In this document: positions 39,655 to 51,439 of the stretch, one piece after another
How positions within the stretch are numbered: the stretch's first letter is position 1
How the letters are laid out: each line of letters starts with the position of its first letter
DNA from: Lamellibrachia satsuma
Taxonomy: Eukaryota > Annelida > Polychaeta > Sabellida > Siboglinidae
Assembly: GCA_033239005.1 (NCBI GenBank)
Contig: BSQZ01000004.1
Coordinates: 16,753,007-16,817,006 of the forward strand
Direction of reading: 5' to 3'
DNA: 64,000 nt
The notes under the pieces: generated by a model
Seen by the model: only the letters and a program-made list of their open reading frames with translations
Told to the model about the DNA's origin: nothing
Database searches by the model: none
Position numbers and translations under genes: made by a program

Positions 39655-42600
39655 CTGTCCGGTAAACCACACAACCATTACACATCATGGAAACAACCTT
39701 CATATGTTATTCAATACAACAAACCAGCTAGGCGTCCTTTGCACTGGAAACGTATCGATTTGTTTTGCTGATTTCTTTTCTGTAGACGAGTGAATATTAT
39801 TGTGATGAGATCACGCTAGTTTATGTTAAACACATATTTCTAGACAATAAACCAGAAAATTTAATGACGCATTTTCAAATACTGCATAGTTGCCATAAAG
39901 CAAAATGTAGATATGAATACCTTACAGACAGAAAAAAATAAACAATCTATTGATAATTTAGTCAATATTTTCTTTTAACTAATATAAACTTTACAGACGG
40001 CAAATCTACTGATACTTTACAGAAAGAAAATTAAAACTAACCGGATGGAATGATAACCTCCGGCACGGCAGCAGACGAGGCGTCCTTGTCAATGATGACA
40101 TTGTAGGTCGGCGGCAGGAGGACCTGGGCTGGCGGGTCCGTCTTCAACTCGTTGAACAGGTCCGGCAGCCACTCGTTCCACTTCGACTCGTAGCGGTCCT
40201 CATCCTTGTCGTCTCCGAGACCCAGGTCGAGCACCGACTCGGCGGACAGCTCGCCGAAGCGCTTGTGGAACAGCTTGGCCGCCTCGTTGAAGTATACGTA
40301 CGAGCTGTCCCCGAGACCGAACACCGCGAACTTGGTGTTCTTGAGGAAGTCCGATGGCAGGGCCTTGTCCGAGAGGGCCTTCCAGAAGAGGCGGCAGTTG
40401 GACGGCATCTCGCCCTGGCCGCACGTCGACACGACGCAGAACACCTGGTCCTGGTTCGGCAGGTCGTCCAGGTCGTAGTCGTCCATGGCGATACACTTGG
40501 CCCGCACGCCGCGTCGCTTGAACTCCGTCGCGAACACGTTGGCGAGGGTCTCGGCGTTGCCCGTCTCCGAGCCGTACAGCACGGTGACGCTGTTGCCCGA
40601 CGACGCCTCGCCGAGTAGCTTCTTCAGGTGCTCCAGCAACTCGTAGTCGTCCATGGCGAGCTTCTGCAGGCGTTTGTGGCGGCTCTGGACTGTGTTGTAG
40701 AGATAGTCGTGCAGCTCCCCGGCGGTGTCCGAGAAGTTTCGCTTCAGCTGCTCGAAGCGGTTCTGGCCGGAGAGGTACTCCTGCAGGTCGCCCTTTATCT
40801 TCTTTGAATCGAGTTGGAACGGGTTCAGGCCGCTATTCAAGCGTCTCGGGTCGTAGCGGTACAGCGTCCAGTAACCAGTGTCGACGGCCTCTCGTTGTTC
40901 GTCCACCATCTTCTTCATGTCGATTCCCCAGTCGATGCAGGGCGAGTAGGCGATAATGAGAGACGTGCCCTGGTAGTGCTCCGCCTCCTTGAACGCCGTC
41001 ACGCACTGGTTCATGTTAGCGCCGAGAGCCACGGACGCGACGAACACGTTGCCGTACTGCATGGCGAACAGACCGAGGTCCTTCTTGTTCTCACGCTTGC
41101 CCATCGACGCGAACTTGGTGACGGTCGACAGCTGCGTCGCCTTCGACACCTGTCCGCCGGTGTTCGAGTACATCTCGGTGTCGAGCACAAGCACGTTGAC
41201 GTTCTCATTCCTCGAGAGGATGTGGTCGAGACCGCCGTACCCTATGTCGTACGCCCAGCCGTCGCCTCCGACCATCCAGTGCGACTGCGTGCGCAGCATG
41301 TCGCGGTTGTTGAAGATGACGCGCATCTTCGGACTGAGCCCGGCGCCGCCGATGTTCTCCAAGATCGCGTTCACCTCGGCCGAGTACTGGTTGCACTTGT
41401 CCGGGTTCTCGCGGTACTTCTCCCAGTTGGTGAGCGCCGTGCGCAGTTCTTCCGGCATGTCCTCCGTCTCCAGGGCGGCTTTCACCTCGTTGCTGAGGAT
41501 CTGCCGTCGCTGCTTCGTGCCGAGAGCCATGCCGAACCCGTACTCAGCGTTGTCTTCGAACAGCGAGCGGCCCCAGGCTGGACCGTGGCCTTCGTCGTTC
41601 GTCGTGAAAGGGATCGTCGTGGCGGTACCGCCCCACACCGAGGAGCAGCCGGACGCGTTGGCGATCACCATGCGGTCGCCGAACAGCTGCGTGGCGAGCT
41701 TCAGATACGGCGTCTCGCCGCAGCCGGCGCACGCGCCCGAGAACTCCATGAGCGGCTTCAGGAACTGGCTGCCCTTGACGCTGTACTTTTCCCCGACCTC
41801 CTCGCGCTCCGGCAGGCCGATGGCGTAGTCCCAGTGCGGGCTGAACTTGTCGGCGACCTCGTTGAACGGTGCCATGTAGAGGGCATCATCCGGACACGTT
41901 TCGACGCACACCTCGCAACCCGTGCAGTCGTACGGCGACACCTGGATCGAGTAGTTGAACCCGGCCACCTCGGAGCCGCCCTTCGCCTTGCGGTACTCGA
42001 AGCCGGGCGGCGCTGCCTTTGTCTCCGTCTTTTCGAGCAGGAAGGGTCGGATGACGGCATGCGGACATACGATGGAACAGTAGTTGCACTGCGTACACGC
42101 GTCCGGCTTCCAGACGGGCACCGAGGGCGCAATGCCTCGCTTCTCATACATGCTGGTGCCGATTGGCCCGTAGCCGCCCGGCTCGAACGCGCTGACGGGT
42201 AGATCGTCACCCTTGAGGGCCAGCACCGGGTCCATGACGGTCGTCACGAACTCAGGCTTCTCGATCTGGCTGATCTCGCTCGTCACTGCTGACAGCGAGG
42301 CCCACGATGCCGGATACTCAATCTTACGCAGGTTGTCGAGTGCGTGGTCGATGGCCTTCTGGTTCATTGCGACGATCTCCGGGCCCTTGTGCTTGTACTG
42401 CTGCGCCACGGAGTTCTTGAGCAGCTTGAGCGCATCGTCGACGGGCAGCACCCCGGACAGGCCGTAGAACGTCGCCTGCATGATGCTGTTGATGCGCTTG
42501 CCGAGACCCGTGTCCGTGGCCAGTTTCGTCGCGTGGATCGTGTAGAACTGCAGATTCTTCTGGGCGATCTCGGCGCGCACGTGCGCGGGGATGTTTTTCT

Positions 42601-44973
42601 CCAGCTCAGCGAGGCTCGACCACGGCGCGTTTAGCACGAAGGTTCCGCCCTCTTTCATGGGCGACAGCATATCGAACTTGTGCACGTACGACGGGTGGCT
42701 GCACGACAAGTAGTCAGCGCCGCTCTGGATCGTGTACTCCGACGTGATCTCGGACGGGCCGAAACGGACGTGCGACACGGTGACGCCGCCTCCCTTGTGC
42801 GAGTCGAAGACGAAGTGTCCCTGCGCCTTTAAGTCCGTGTTCATGCCGATGGTCTTGATGGCGGACTTGCTGGCGCCGACGGTGCCGTCAGAGCCCAACC
42901 CCCAGAAGAGGCACTGGGTCGTACCGGTAGGCGTCGAGTTGATCGGCTCTCCGTACGACAGCGACGTGTGTGTGACGTCATCCTCGATGCCGATCACGTA
43001 ACGCATGCGCGGCTCGTCGGCGTTCAAGTTGTCGAGCACGGCCTTGGCCATGGCCGGTGTGAACTCCTTCGACGCGAGGCCGTACTGTGCGCCCGTGATC
43101 AAGGCCGGCCGATTGCTGTCCGACATGGTGACATTTACATCGAGGAACAGCGGCATGCCGACAGCGCCGTCTTCGCGCGTGCGGTCCAGCACGGCGATCT
43201 TTTTGACGGTCGGGGGCAGCGCGTCTATGAAGTGCTTGGCGGACCACGGACGGTACAGATGCACGGCCATCGAGCCGACCTTCTCGCCACTGGCATTCAT
43301 GTGATCGATGGTCTCCTGTATCGTTTTCGACGCTGATCCCATGCAGATGGCGACGCGGTCAGCTTCCGGGTGGCCGTAGTACTCGAACAGCTTGTACGGC
43401 CGGCCGGTGAGCACGGCCAACTCGTCGAGGGTCTCAGCGACGATATCAGGCGCCTGCTGGTAGTACGGGTTGGCGGCGACCGTCGACTGAAAGAAGATGT
43501 CTGGACGTTGGCCAGTGCCGCGGATCGACGGGTGCGTGGGGTTGAGTGCGAAGTTGTGGAGATTCTCGTGCACTTTTTCGGCGGGAAACATCTGCGCCAT
43601 ATCCTCGTAGGGCACCATCTTCACCTTGGACATCTCGGCCGACGTGCGGTAGCCGTCGAAGAAGTGCAGGAATGGGATGCGGGATTTGATGGAGGCGACG
43701 TGCGACGCGAAGCCGAGGTCGAGCACCTCCTGCACGGACGTCGAGCACATCATCGCGAAACCGGTCTGGCGAGTGGCCATCACGTCTGAGTGGTCGTTGA
43801 AGATGGACAGCGCGTGCTTCGAGACGGTACGCGCCGACACGTGCAGCACGGACGGCACGAGCTCGCCGGCGAGCAGGTACATGTTGGGGATCATGAGGAG
43901 CAGGCCTTGCGAGGCCGTGAAGGTGCTGGTCAGTGCGCCGGCTGCCGCAGCGCCGTGGAGGGCTCCGGCGGCGCCGCCCTCTGACTGCATCATGTTCACG
44001 TCGACGATATGGCCCTGCAACAACGGAGTCTACGCTGAACACAGCAGCGACGACGACGACGGCGACAACAACCAAACAACAACGCAACAATGTTTGGTCG
44101 TATTAAATGACATTATCACCAGTGAAATTTACTAGAAAATATCTATTTAATACACAATTCTGCAATATTGATATTAACGCAGCTTGGTGGACACATTGAA
44201 GCTACTTTCACCAAACTTTACATTACAAACACGCGCGTTGTTGTTGCTTTCCTTTGCGCTCACGGCGCGACACACATGGTGTGCCCTTGCAGTCCACGAG
44301 GGGTGTGGCAGGAAGTGGAAGGTATGGTGTTGTCTGGTCCTAAAAATGGGTTGGAGGTTGGCCTCAAAAATAGGTGGGAGTTGGGAGGTTAGCCCCTAAA
44401 TCTAGAAACTAGATTAGACTGGGAATTTATCAAGAACGAATACATTGACAATTATTGCTGGATGAAACATAATTTTGATTAATACTAGGAATACATCATA
44501 GCGCTGCCATTTGCACATTACAACCAAACATTAGCGAGATCAACAACACATCTGCAGAAATCAAAACTAACTATCCGTACCTGTATATTTTTCTTTCCTA
44601 TCGCAGCCCACTTGTCCATGTGTTCGCCCATCGACGTCGCCGGGCTGATGGGGTAAATAAACGAAATATCGCTCATGGCGTAGGCGACGTAGGCTGCCGC
44701 CTCGTTACCGTCCATCACAGTGTACTTCTGTCCCGCGCTCGGCTCGATCCTCTGTGCGGTGTGCGGTGCTGACGCCGCGCGGGCAATCTGCCAACGTTGT
44801 TTCGACGTATCCGCCAGGGTGCGCTGTTGCCTCACGATGAGATCGCGTGCTGTCGTGACGACGGCGCGCGCGCATGGCGGCGTCGCGCGGCGAGCGAGCA
44901 CGCGCTGGTGCTGCGACCCGGCCCGACGCACCGTCTGTAAGACGGGCCTCGAACATCCCCAAGCCTTCCACAT
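38474..44973 (-). CDS. PNO: Pyruvate:NADP+ oxidoreductase (PFOR fused to P450-reductase module), 3 exons
   Basis: Exons 44973-44581, 44014-40042 and 39654-38474 join in phase to 5547 bp (1848 residues); Euglena PNO is about 1800. Reaction: oxidative decarboxylation of pyruvate with CoA to acetyl-CoA and CO2, passing electrons to NADP+ instead of ferredoxin. Order: Arg/Ala-rich presequence (1-~80), PFOR domain I with YPISPATSMGE, domains II-III with WGLGSDGTVGASK, ferredoxin domain with CTQCNYC (C771 onward) and CTGCEVC (C828 onward), TPP domain with CAGCGE (C893), GGDGWAYDIGYGG and YSNTGGQ, flavodoxin domain with YGSETGNAE (~1275), FAD site RLYSIAS, NADPH site GTGIAPF (~1703), YLCGPAGNVP and terminal Trp. 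All eight ferredoxin-domain Cys and the TPP-domain Cys are present. Exons are much more GC-rich than introns and neighbours. Inferred location: mitochondrion. Sulfite reductase and plain PFOR are excluded by the complete fusion. Confidence 0.97.
39655..40041 (-). other. PNO intron 2
   Basis: 387 bp, AT-rich, GT-AG, inserted between the flavodoxin and FAD-binding domains. No other feature. Confidence 0.9.
40042..44014 (-). CDS. PNO: PNO exon 2 (PFOR domains and flavodoxin domain)
   Basis: 3973 bp without a stop, acceptor TTGTTGCAG, donor GTTAGT, ends in phase 1. It starts GHIVDVNMMQSEGGAAGA and covers the rest of PFOR, both [4Fe-4S] clusters, the TPP domain and the FMN-binding flavodoxin domain. 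Confidence 0.96.
44015..44580 (-). other. PNO intron 1
   Basis: 566 bp, GT-AG, AT-rich near the donor with a GC-richer patch at 44230-44400. No coding or mobile-element signal. Confidence 0.9.
44581..44973 (-). CDS. PNO: PNO exon 1 (presequence and start of PFOR domain I)
   Basis: 131 codons from ATG to a GTACGG donor, phase 0. The first ~80 residues are rich in Arg, Ala, Ser, Thr and Gln and nearly free of acids until ARDLIV, as in mitochondrial matrix presequences. Then GNEAAAYVAYAMSD and FIYPISPATSMGEHMDKW begin the catalytic part. Confidence 0.93.
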
Positions 44974-45857
44974 ATTGTTGCCGTTAGTGACTAGTTGTAT
45001 TGGCGAAAGGGACGGCTAACGCATTGTATGCGGCCGGCTCCGGTGTGCTGCAGAAACATTAAGAAACAGGTCAGTTTCCCTGTCTTGTTGTACGTAAGAT
45101 ACACATTTGTAGTTATTCATAAACTCGGTTAGTTAGTGCAATCGAATTTTATTTATTACCTGGCAGAATGTGCTTGGAATTGTAAACAATCTAGTTAAAC
45201 TATTCAGCAATGCAAAGTGCAACTGTTAAAATCTGAAAGTCTACAACATTTTTATTTATAACTGTAATACTGTAATGTATGTATGCATGCATGCATGCGT
45301 GTGTGCGTGCATGCGTGTGTGCGTGCATGCATGGATCGAGTGGATGGATGGATGGATGGACGGACGGATGGATGGATGTATAAATACACCACACTGTGTA
45401 TAAATAACCACTTGTTAAATAATCATGTAAGTAATCATATGTGATCCAGGATAACATGATAATTATTATGGTCTTGAGGGTGCTAGGATTTTATTCAGCA
45501 AGGATTGTTGACTCTCGCATTCAGGCAAAATTAGACACATTTTTGCAAATACGAAGTAGAGCAAGTAAGTCGTATTACTTTGTGTTGTTCGCTGCTGCGG
45601 TATCTTTGTCGCAGATCAACAGTTTCTGCGTGTCTTCGGCCAGTGGTCTTTCTGAAGAAAGAACAAAGAAAGCCATGACACCATGTCAAAAACATAACGG
45701 AAACAATTATGGAAACAACGACTATGACGTGCATGAGTATCTGACATCGTCCGGAAAAAATGGCGACTAATTCCAAAACACCGTTCCAGAATTCAATCAA
45801 CGTCGTTTAAAGATGAAATGGTCCTGACGATCACATACATTACCCAGACTCTGTAAG
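44974..45857 (-). promoter_or_regulatory. PNO 5' region and flank
   Basis: GC-rich sequence just upstream of the ATG (to about 45060) is probably 5' UTR/core promoter. Beyond it the DNA is AT-rich and includes a TGCA/TGCG/GGAT microsatellite (45275-45380). No gene recognised. Confidence 0.35.
45275..45380. repeat. Compound microsatellite (TGCA, TGCG, GGAT)
   Basis: Consecutive short runs of GCAT, GTGTGCGT and GGATGGAT units. Confidence 0.9.
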
Positions 45858-46571
45858 TCACGAACGCCCCCCCCCCCGTGCACATTTCACTCATGGACGT
45901 TCCCCCCACTAAAATGAAAAGGCGGACATTTCCCCCCTTTTGTAGTTTAAGTAATAATTAATAAGTTGATCATTTAAAAAAGCCGTTATTCCAAGTATGT
46001 GTCTAGCTACAACTAGAGCCTGTCATCTCAACACTGACAACAATCAACAATCATTGTGTAACTACTTTAATTGCACTAGTTATTTGATAACATTTGTCAT
46101 ATTTGAAATGGAGTATAATATACACAAACCAATCAATGTTCCACATAACATTCAATCACATTTACATTTAGAGTTTAGTGGGTCTACCATCACAACACTG
46201 GACAGTGAACTACAGTAACTGCACTTGTTCTGTAATTAATTTGTCATATTTGAATTTTTTTTATTTACACAAATAAATCTATGTTCCACATAACATTCAA
46301 TCATATAGATCTATACAACCACAATCTAGCATGTTCCCCATCGCAACACTGAACAGTCAACTACTGTAAATGCACTTGTTATTTGATTAATGTGTCATGT
46401 GATGTACACAAACCAATCTACGTTCCACATAACATTCATATAAAGGGAGAGGAAAACAATTATTTTATATCTATCTCCTAATGTGGGGGGACGTCCGCCT
46501 TTTCATTTCAGTGGGGGGGAAATGTCCGAGGGGAATGACCGGGGGGGATATCCAGGGGGGATGTCCGTATC
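45858..46571. mobile_element. Nonautonomous TIR element (714 bp) with internal ~150-bp repeats
   Basis: Flanked by a perfect 7-bp direct repeat CTGTAAG (45851-45857 and 46572-46578). Both ends carry G/C-run inverted repeats. The left arm at 45894-45938 reads GGACGTTCCCCCCACTAAAA then GAAAAGGCGGACATTTCCCC. The right arm at 46484-46535 is its reverse complement with few differences. The interior holds about 2.5 copies of a ~150-bp unit marked by GTTCCACATAACATTCA and TGCACTTGTT (steps at about 46071, 46219 and 46371). No transposase frame. Confidence 0.7.
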
Positions 46572-46849
46572 CTGTAAGACATAAACCATCACTGTTCACA
46601 CGATAAACATATAGAACAACATATGCCAAAAAGAGTGTATCGTAAATGACATTGTCTAGTGTTAGAGGTCGATCTCATTCAGAAAGATCGTCCACAGGCA
46701 GGCCAAACAATACTATACACCAGCTATCAACCTATTGTCACTACATCGGTATGTCTTGTACATGAACGGAAACGGTAGTTTCCGGTAGTGCGGACTAGTC
46801 GGTTCGCTCTGTATGCACAAGTAGCAGGCATCTTTCAAGATATGCCCCC

Positions 46850-46912
<63 letters not shown>

Positions 46913-49900
46913 CCCGTCCGCCCACGCGGTCAAAGACGTTCGAACTCTTCACAGCCGCCCACTCTTACCCGTCACTGACCTGACGTAGTTGGCCACTCAG
47001 ACATCAAGGGGAATCACAGGTATTCAACCAAACAGATGCCATATACTAGCTGGCTTCGTTCGACAGCTGTTTGAACGCTGAAATATCACTTTGTGATGAG
47101 TGCTCAACTATCACTTTGTGATGAGTGCACTTCACACAGGCACGTAGATGACTGCTGCCTAAAGGTTCGTTGGTACAACTTTACATGCACGGGTCAGGGA
47201 ACCGACTTTAAGGTCATCACATTTGCATTCCATTTTTGAATAAAGAAAATACAATTACATCCATAATTACTCCTTTTAGTTAGGTCAGGCGAGAGTGTAA
47301 CATGATACGGCCAGCGTACGGACCAACTATTGCATACGTCGCATGTTTTACATGATGACATTATGCCAGAGCAAATCCGTCTTAACTACGTTTATAGCAT
47401 TTATACACACATGTAAACTACGTCAGCGACGTATACTTTTTACCGACGTAACGTTCGACAACGATAATAAGCCATACTAGCTCCCGCGTCATCACGACCA
47501 CGGCAGTGACAATGTCAATGACACTGGCTTGAACTTTAATCTGATGCCAACATATCGTGGTAGATTTTACATGTAGGCCTCAGCGATACACACGATAACC
47601 ACGCAATGCTAATCTGAGCGTTCTGAACCAAAAGCGGTGACTGTACTTTTCTAGTAACAATAATTGCGTTTAACAGTAAATAAAAATTATAGAGAATGCT
47701 TAACAAAAATATCAAAATGTCACCTTGTCCCTGCCCCCTGGCATGGCCCATGCCATGGGCATGGCCCTGGCCTGGGCCCATCACATCAGTCACGCATCAC
47801 ACAGTCACATCATTGACATTGTCATTGACAAATGTCACCAAACCTGACTCCCGGGTGACAACAATCCCAACTGTCGAACCTGTGTCTGTGATATATTCCG
47901 CTGATACAGGCGCAATTTGGACTGGGGGGGGGGGGGTAAACAACCCCATCATCACGACACTAACTCAGTCACGAGTACGCCATCATAAAATCATCGACCG
48001 CGGAGTCTCCAGTGGCAGTGCCAGTACCAAGCCAGGTTTCGCGTCGTGAACCTAACTTTTTGTAAACAAATAACAAAAGCATGGTTTCCCAGATCGGCAT
48101 GCGATGAATATGCAAAATACTTGTGACTAACATTGTTCTCGCTATGTGTACTTTGTTGCGGCGAAGAGCGATTCTTCCTACGATATCTGTAAAATAAATA
48201 CTTGACCCGTGTTCGGGCGAAATTTAATCACCTCATCGCACGCGTAGACAGCTGACGTAGCATTCGCTAGATGGCAGCAGCTTCGTGGGGATACTTCATT
48301 GTCGCGTTTAGGTGCACACGTCGTCGTGTACTGCGCCTTTCGTACATCCAAGGCGATTTATTGTATGATCACGGTATGACAAAATAGAACTGTTTTTAGA
48401 ATTTGCGCTGAAACGACCTTTCTATGCTGGCGGAGGTGGTGGTCACTGCCAGGGTGCATGTTATCCTCGGTGGTTCTTTACGCCCCTGTTAGAGACGGGG
48501 CCGACATTAACATGATCACTCGAGCAACGAGGGATACGCAGTCGCCAATGGCAATGCTGAGACTTAAGTTTTTACATAAAGCGTACCGTGCTTGGTTCAG
48601 ATATTCAACCACAGTTGTAAAGCGGGTGTGTTAACTACAAATTACGAATTTTCTCATAAATTTGACATATTGAACTGTAGCACTTGACCGAACCCCCACC
48701 AAAATTACGTAACACTCAACGATTACCGCCCCTCATGATCAATAGACTGGCCCATGGTGTCACTGAAAGCCGGGCAGACGTCATAATGCGAGCGAGTCTA
48801 TAAAAATAGTGCTTTGAGCTTGTGAAACGAAATACATAACTCAGTGGTGTTACATAACATAATTGCAAACACCCCTTCCCGCAACGTTCTGTAAAATGCA
48901 TAGGCATATACCCCACCGCCTGTTACGTATTTATTGGCGTTACGTAATTTTGAATGACTCATCAATTTCCAACTGGGTACATTAGAGAGATTCGTAAAAT
49001 GATTATATCAAAACCAATGGTAAATCGATGTTTACTATTATGTCCGACCTATATTAAAAACCTCACATGACCCGAGTGCACCACCGCTGGTGAACGAGAT
49101 GCCAGCTCAGCGATGCTGTCAATCATCTCCCGTTTTAGATGGGCCAGTCACAAAGATGCACTAACAGAACCAGTAGCTAGAAACACTCTCCATGTCCTCG
49201 GTTAGCAATGTCTGGAAAGCTCACCTACAGTTTGTGGAAAATTTACAATCGAATTCTAAATGTAGACTTACCACTGTTTGTGTCGTTCTCATAGGCCCGA
49301 AATAGGTAATAACAGAGTCCAGTTGCGTATTAAGGGTGCATTGGGAAGTTTGTTATACCGAATTTGAATACTGCTCCGACTAGAGACCATTAACACATTC
49401 TCCCACCCCCCCCCCGCCCCCGAGTGTGTGTGTGACTGTATGTGTGCGTGCATGCGTGCGTGTGTTCGTGCGTGCGCGTGTCACTGATGCGCGTCATCGT
49501 ACCACCACGCCATTTTATGATTATTATTATTATATATCACGCAACATGAACCACCGAGATTGTCAAGCTGCCACCTTTACGCGTGACACTCGAGCAACCC
49601 CCAGCAACAATACGAGGCCGTCAAATACAGACACAAACACGACGCAACGACTATAAATTTAACATAAAACGTATTCTAGTACGTTACGCGCACCTGCAGG
49701 CGGGCGACTCGAGACTACGGCTGGTTTGTGAGTTGTACAACAAAAAGCCTGCTGAGAGCATTGGCGGACTAGGTCGACTGTGCAAAGGCCGCGTTCTTGT
49801 TAACTTGCAGTGTGATCTGATACGGTTGTAACCATGACAACGTTTGAGGAAACCCGTCGTTACATTATGTGGACAGGCAGGTCTACGCGTTGACGTAATA

Positions 49901-50689
49901 TATGCCCGCAATAAAGTCACCCGGTTTGTTTTGTAGTCTGCATTATTACTAAAGCCACGACGTACGATTCATTTTCTTTTTATACCGCCAAGAGAACCAA
50001 CTTATTTTTACTGTCCCGCCATCTGATGATCTGATCATGTACGCATGAATGCGTGTGCTCGTGCGCGTACGCGTGTGTGTTTGCGCTAACGACGCTACGC
50101 GAAACTGGTTTCACGGGAGAGTGCTTAACAGGTGTTTCGGTAAGCGTCGTATATCGACGTATTTCCCCCAAACTATCGTTTATTACCCGATCACAGTTCA
50201 TCAGGATGGCTCCATCGAGCGCGTGCAGACAGTTCCGTGTCACGATGGCTGAATATAAACTGTATGTGAAGATTACAGCGCGAAGAACAAGGACGTTTCC
50301 ATCCGTTTCGATGGATCGATATGTTGATATAACTCCTAAGTAGCCGCATGTTTGGCCCAGGTAGACTGGACTATGACGCAGTGTCCGGGAAGCGGGCCGC
50401 GAGTGACCGCATACGACTCCTCACCTCCGGGGTCGGGTCGCCAGCGAGGCGTGTTGACGACTGCTGCCGTCCGACTTCGTTATCATCGCATAAATAACCA
50501 GGCGTCACCTGACATTACTCACTTAAGTCCTGCCATCCTCGCTGACCTTCGTATCCATAATACATTTGGTTGATTTACGCTGCCGCGGCTGCGATTTAAC
50601 AAAACATGCTTACCTGCTTTATACATGCGCCCAATTAGCATAATGGGACACACTGATTAACGCAGACAAACTGTCGTGCGGTTCAAAGA
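46572..50689. other. Intergenic, no gene recognised
   Basis: About 4 kb of mixed composition. Recognisable items are a TA microsatellite (46853-46908), an imperfect palindrome of CATGGCCC/GGGCATGG words near 47735-47780, a 13-base G run near 47930 and a TG/CG-rich tract near 49425-49490. Open frames are short and match no family I know. Confidence 0.5.
46853..46908. repeat. TA dinucleotide microsatellite (~28 units)
   Basis: Uninterrupted TA run. Confidence 0.97.
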
Positions 50690-51400
50690 GTTATGTATAT
50701 TATATTATGTGCAATTCAGTATTGGCTTAAGAAAGGTTTATGTTTGAGCTGACACGATCAACGCCAGTACGGTGATCTACGCTACGTTGGCATTATATAA
50801 TAACCGAGATTAGATGAAATAATTAACTGCTTTATATCGTGCGCGTGTTCTGGTGCCGGCTTGACTGCTTCGTAATTTGAATTGTTCGTGTCTTTGACAG
50901 ATTACGCGTACGTCGCCTGGATTAAAAATGTTAAATTATACCACGGGTAGGTGCCGTAATAAATATTCGTGTATCGAAAGGCATTACTTAAATTACACAA
51001 ACTGCTACACAAAATAGTAGGGCCTATGTGGAACTAAAAACACATGCATTGTGATTAAGGGAGAATATAATATATGTGCAATTCAATAGTGGTGGAATAT
51101 ATATGTACAATTCAATAGTGATCTACGTTACTACGTTAGCATTACATTAATAATTGAGATTATGTCAAGTGGTAACTGCTTTATGTTGTGCGTGTGTTCT
51201 CGTGCGTGCATGTTTCGTAATTTGAATTTTTTTGTCTTTGACAGATTACGCGTACGTCACCTCGATTAAATCTGTTAAATGATACCACGCGTAGGTGCCG
51301 CAATAAATGTTCCTGCACGGAGAGGCACTATACGCGATTGCACGAGAAATAACGGGATATAAAACATATTACGATTAAGGTAGAATATAAATTCCAAAAC
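50690..51400. repeat. Tandem duplication, ~346-bp period, 2 copies
   Basis: Copy 1 (about 50690-51035) and copy 2 (about 51060-51400) share in order: GTGCAATTCA, GTGATCTACG, AACTGCTTTAT, TTCGTAATTTGAATT, GTCTTTGACAGATTACGCG and GTAGGTGCCG. GTGATCTACG recurs at 50772 and 51118. Copies have diverged; no coding frame is conserved. Confidence 0.85.
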
Positions 51401-51439
51401 AAACAAGAGTTATTGAGACGTAAATACACGACTGAGTCA

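Noticed and set aside
40814..42202. 462-codon plus-strand open frame
   Set aside because: Antisense shadow of PNO exon 2. The GC-rich third positions of PNO suppress stops on the other strand; no family resemblance. The same applies to 38546-39190, 40989-41828 and 43370-43789.
47696..48049. 117-codon plus-strand frame starting in a Cys/Pro/Trp-rich stretch
   Set aside because: Produced by a local palindrome of CATGGCCC words and a G run; no family match.
48273..48312. Possible mini-exon starting ATGGCAGCAGCTTCG before a GTGCAC donor-like site
   Set aside because: Only 13 codons with no downstream exon; cannot be supported.
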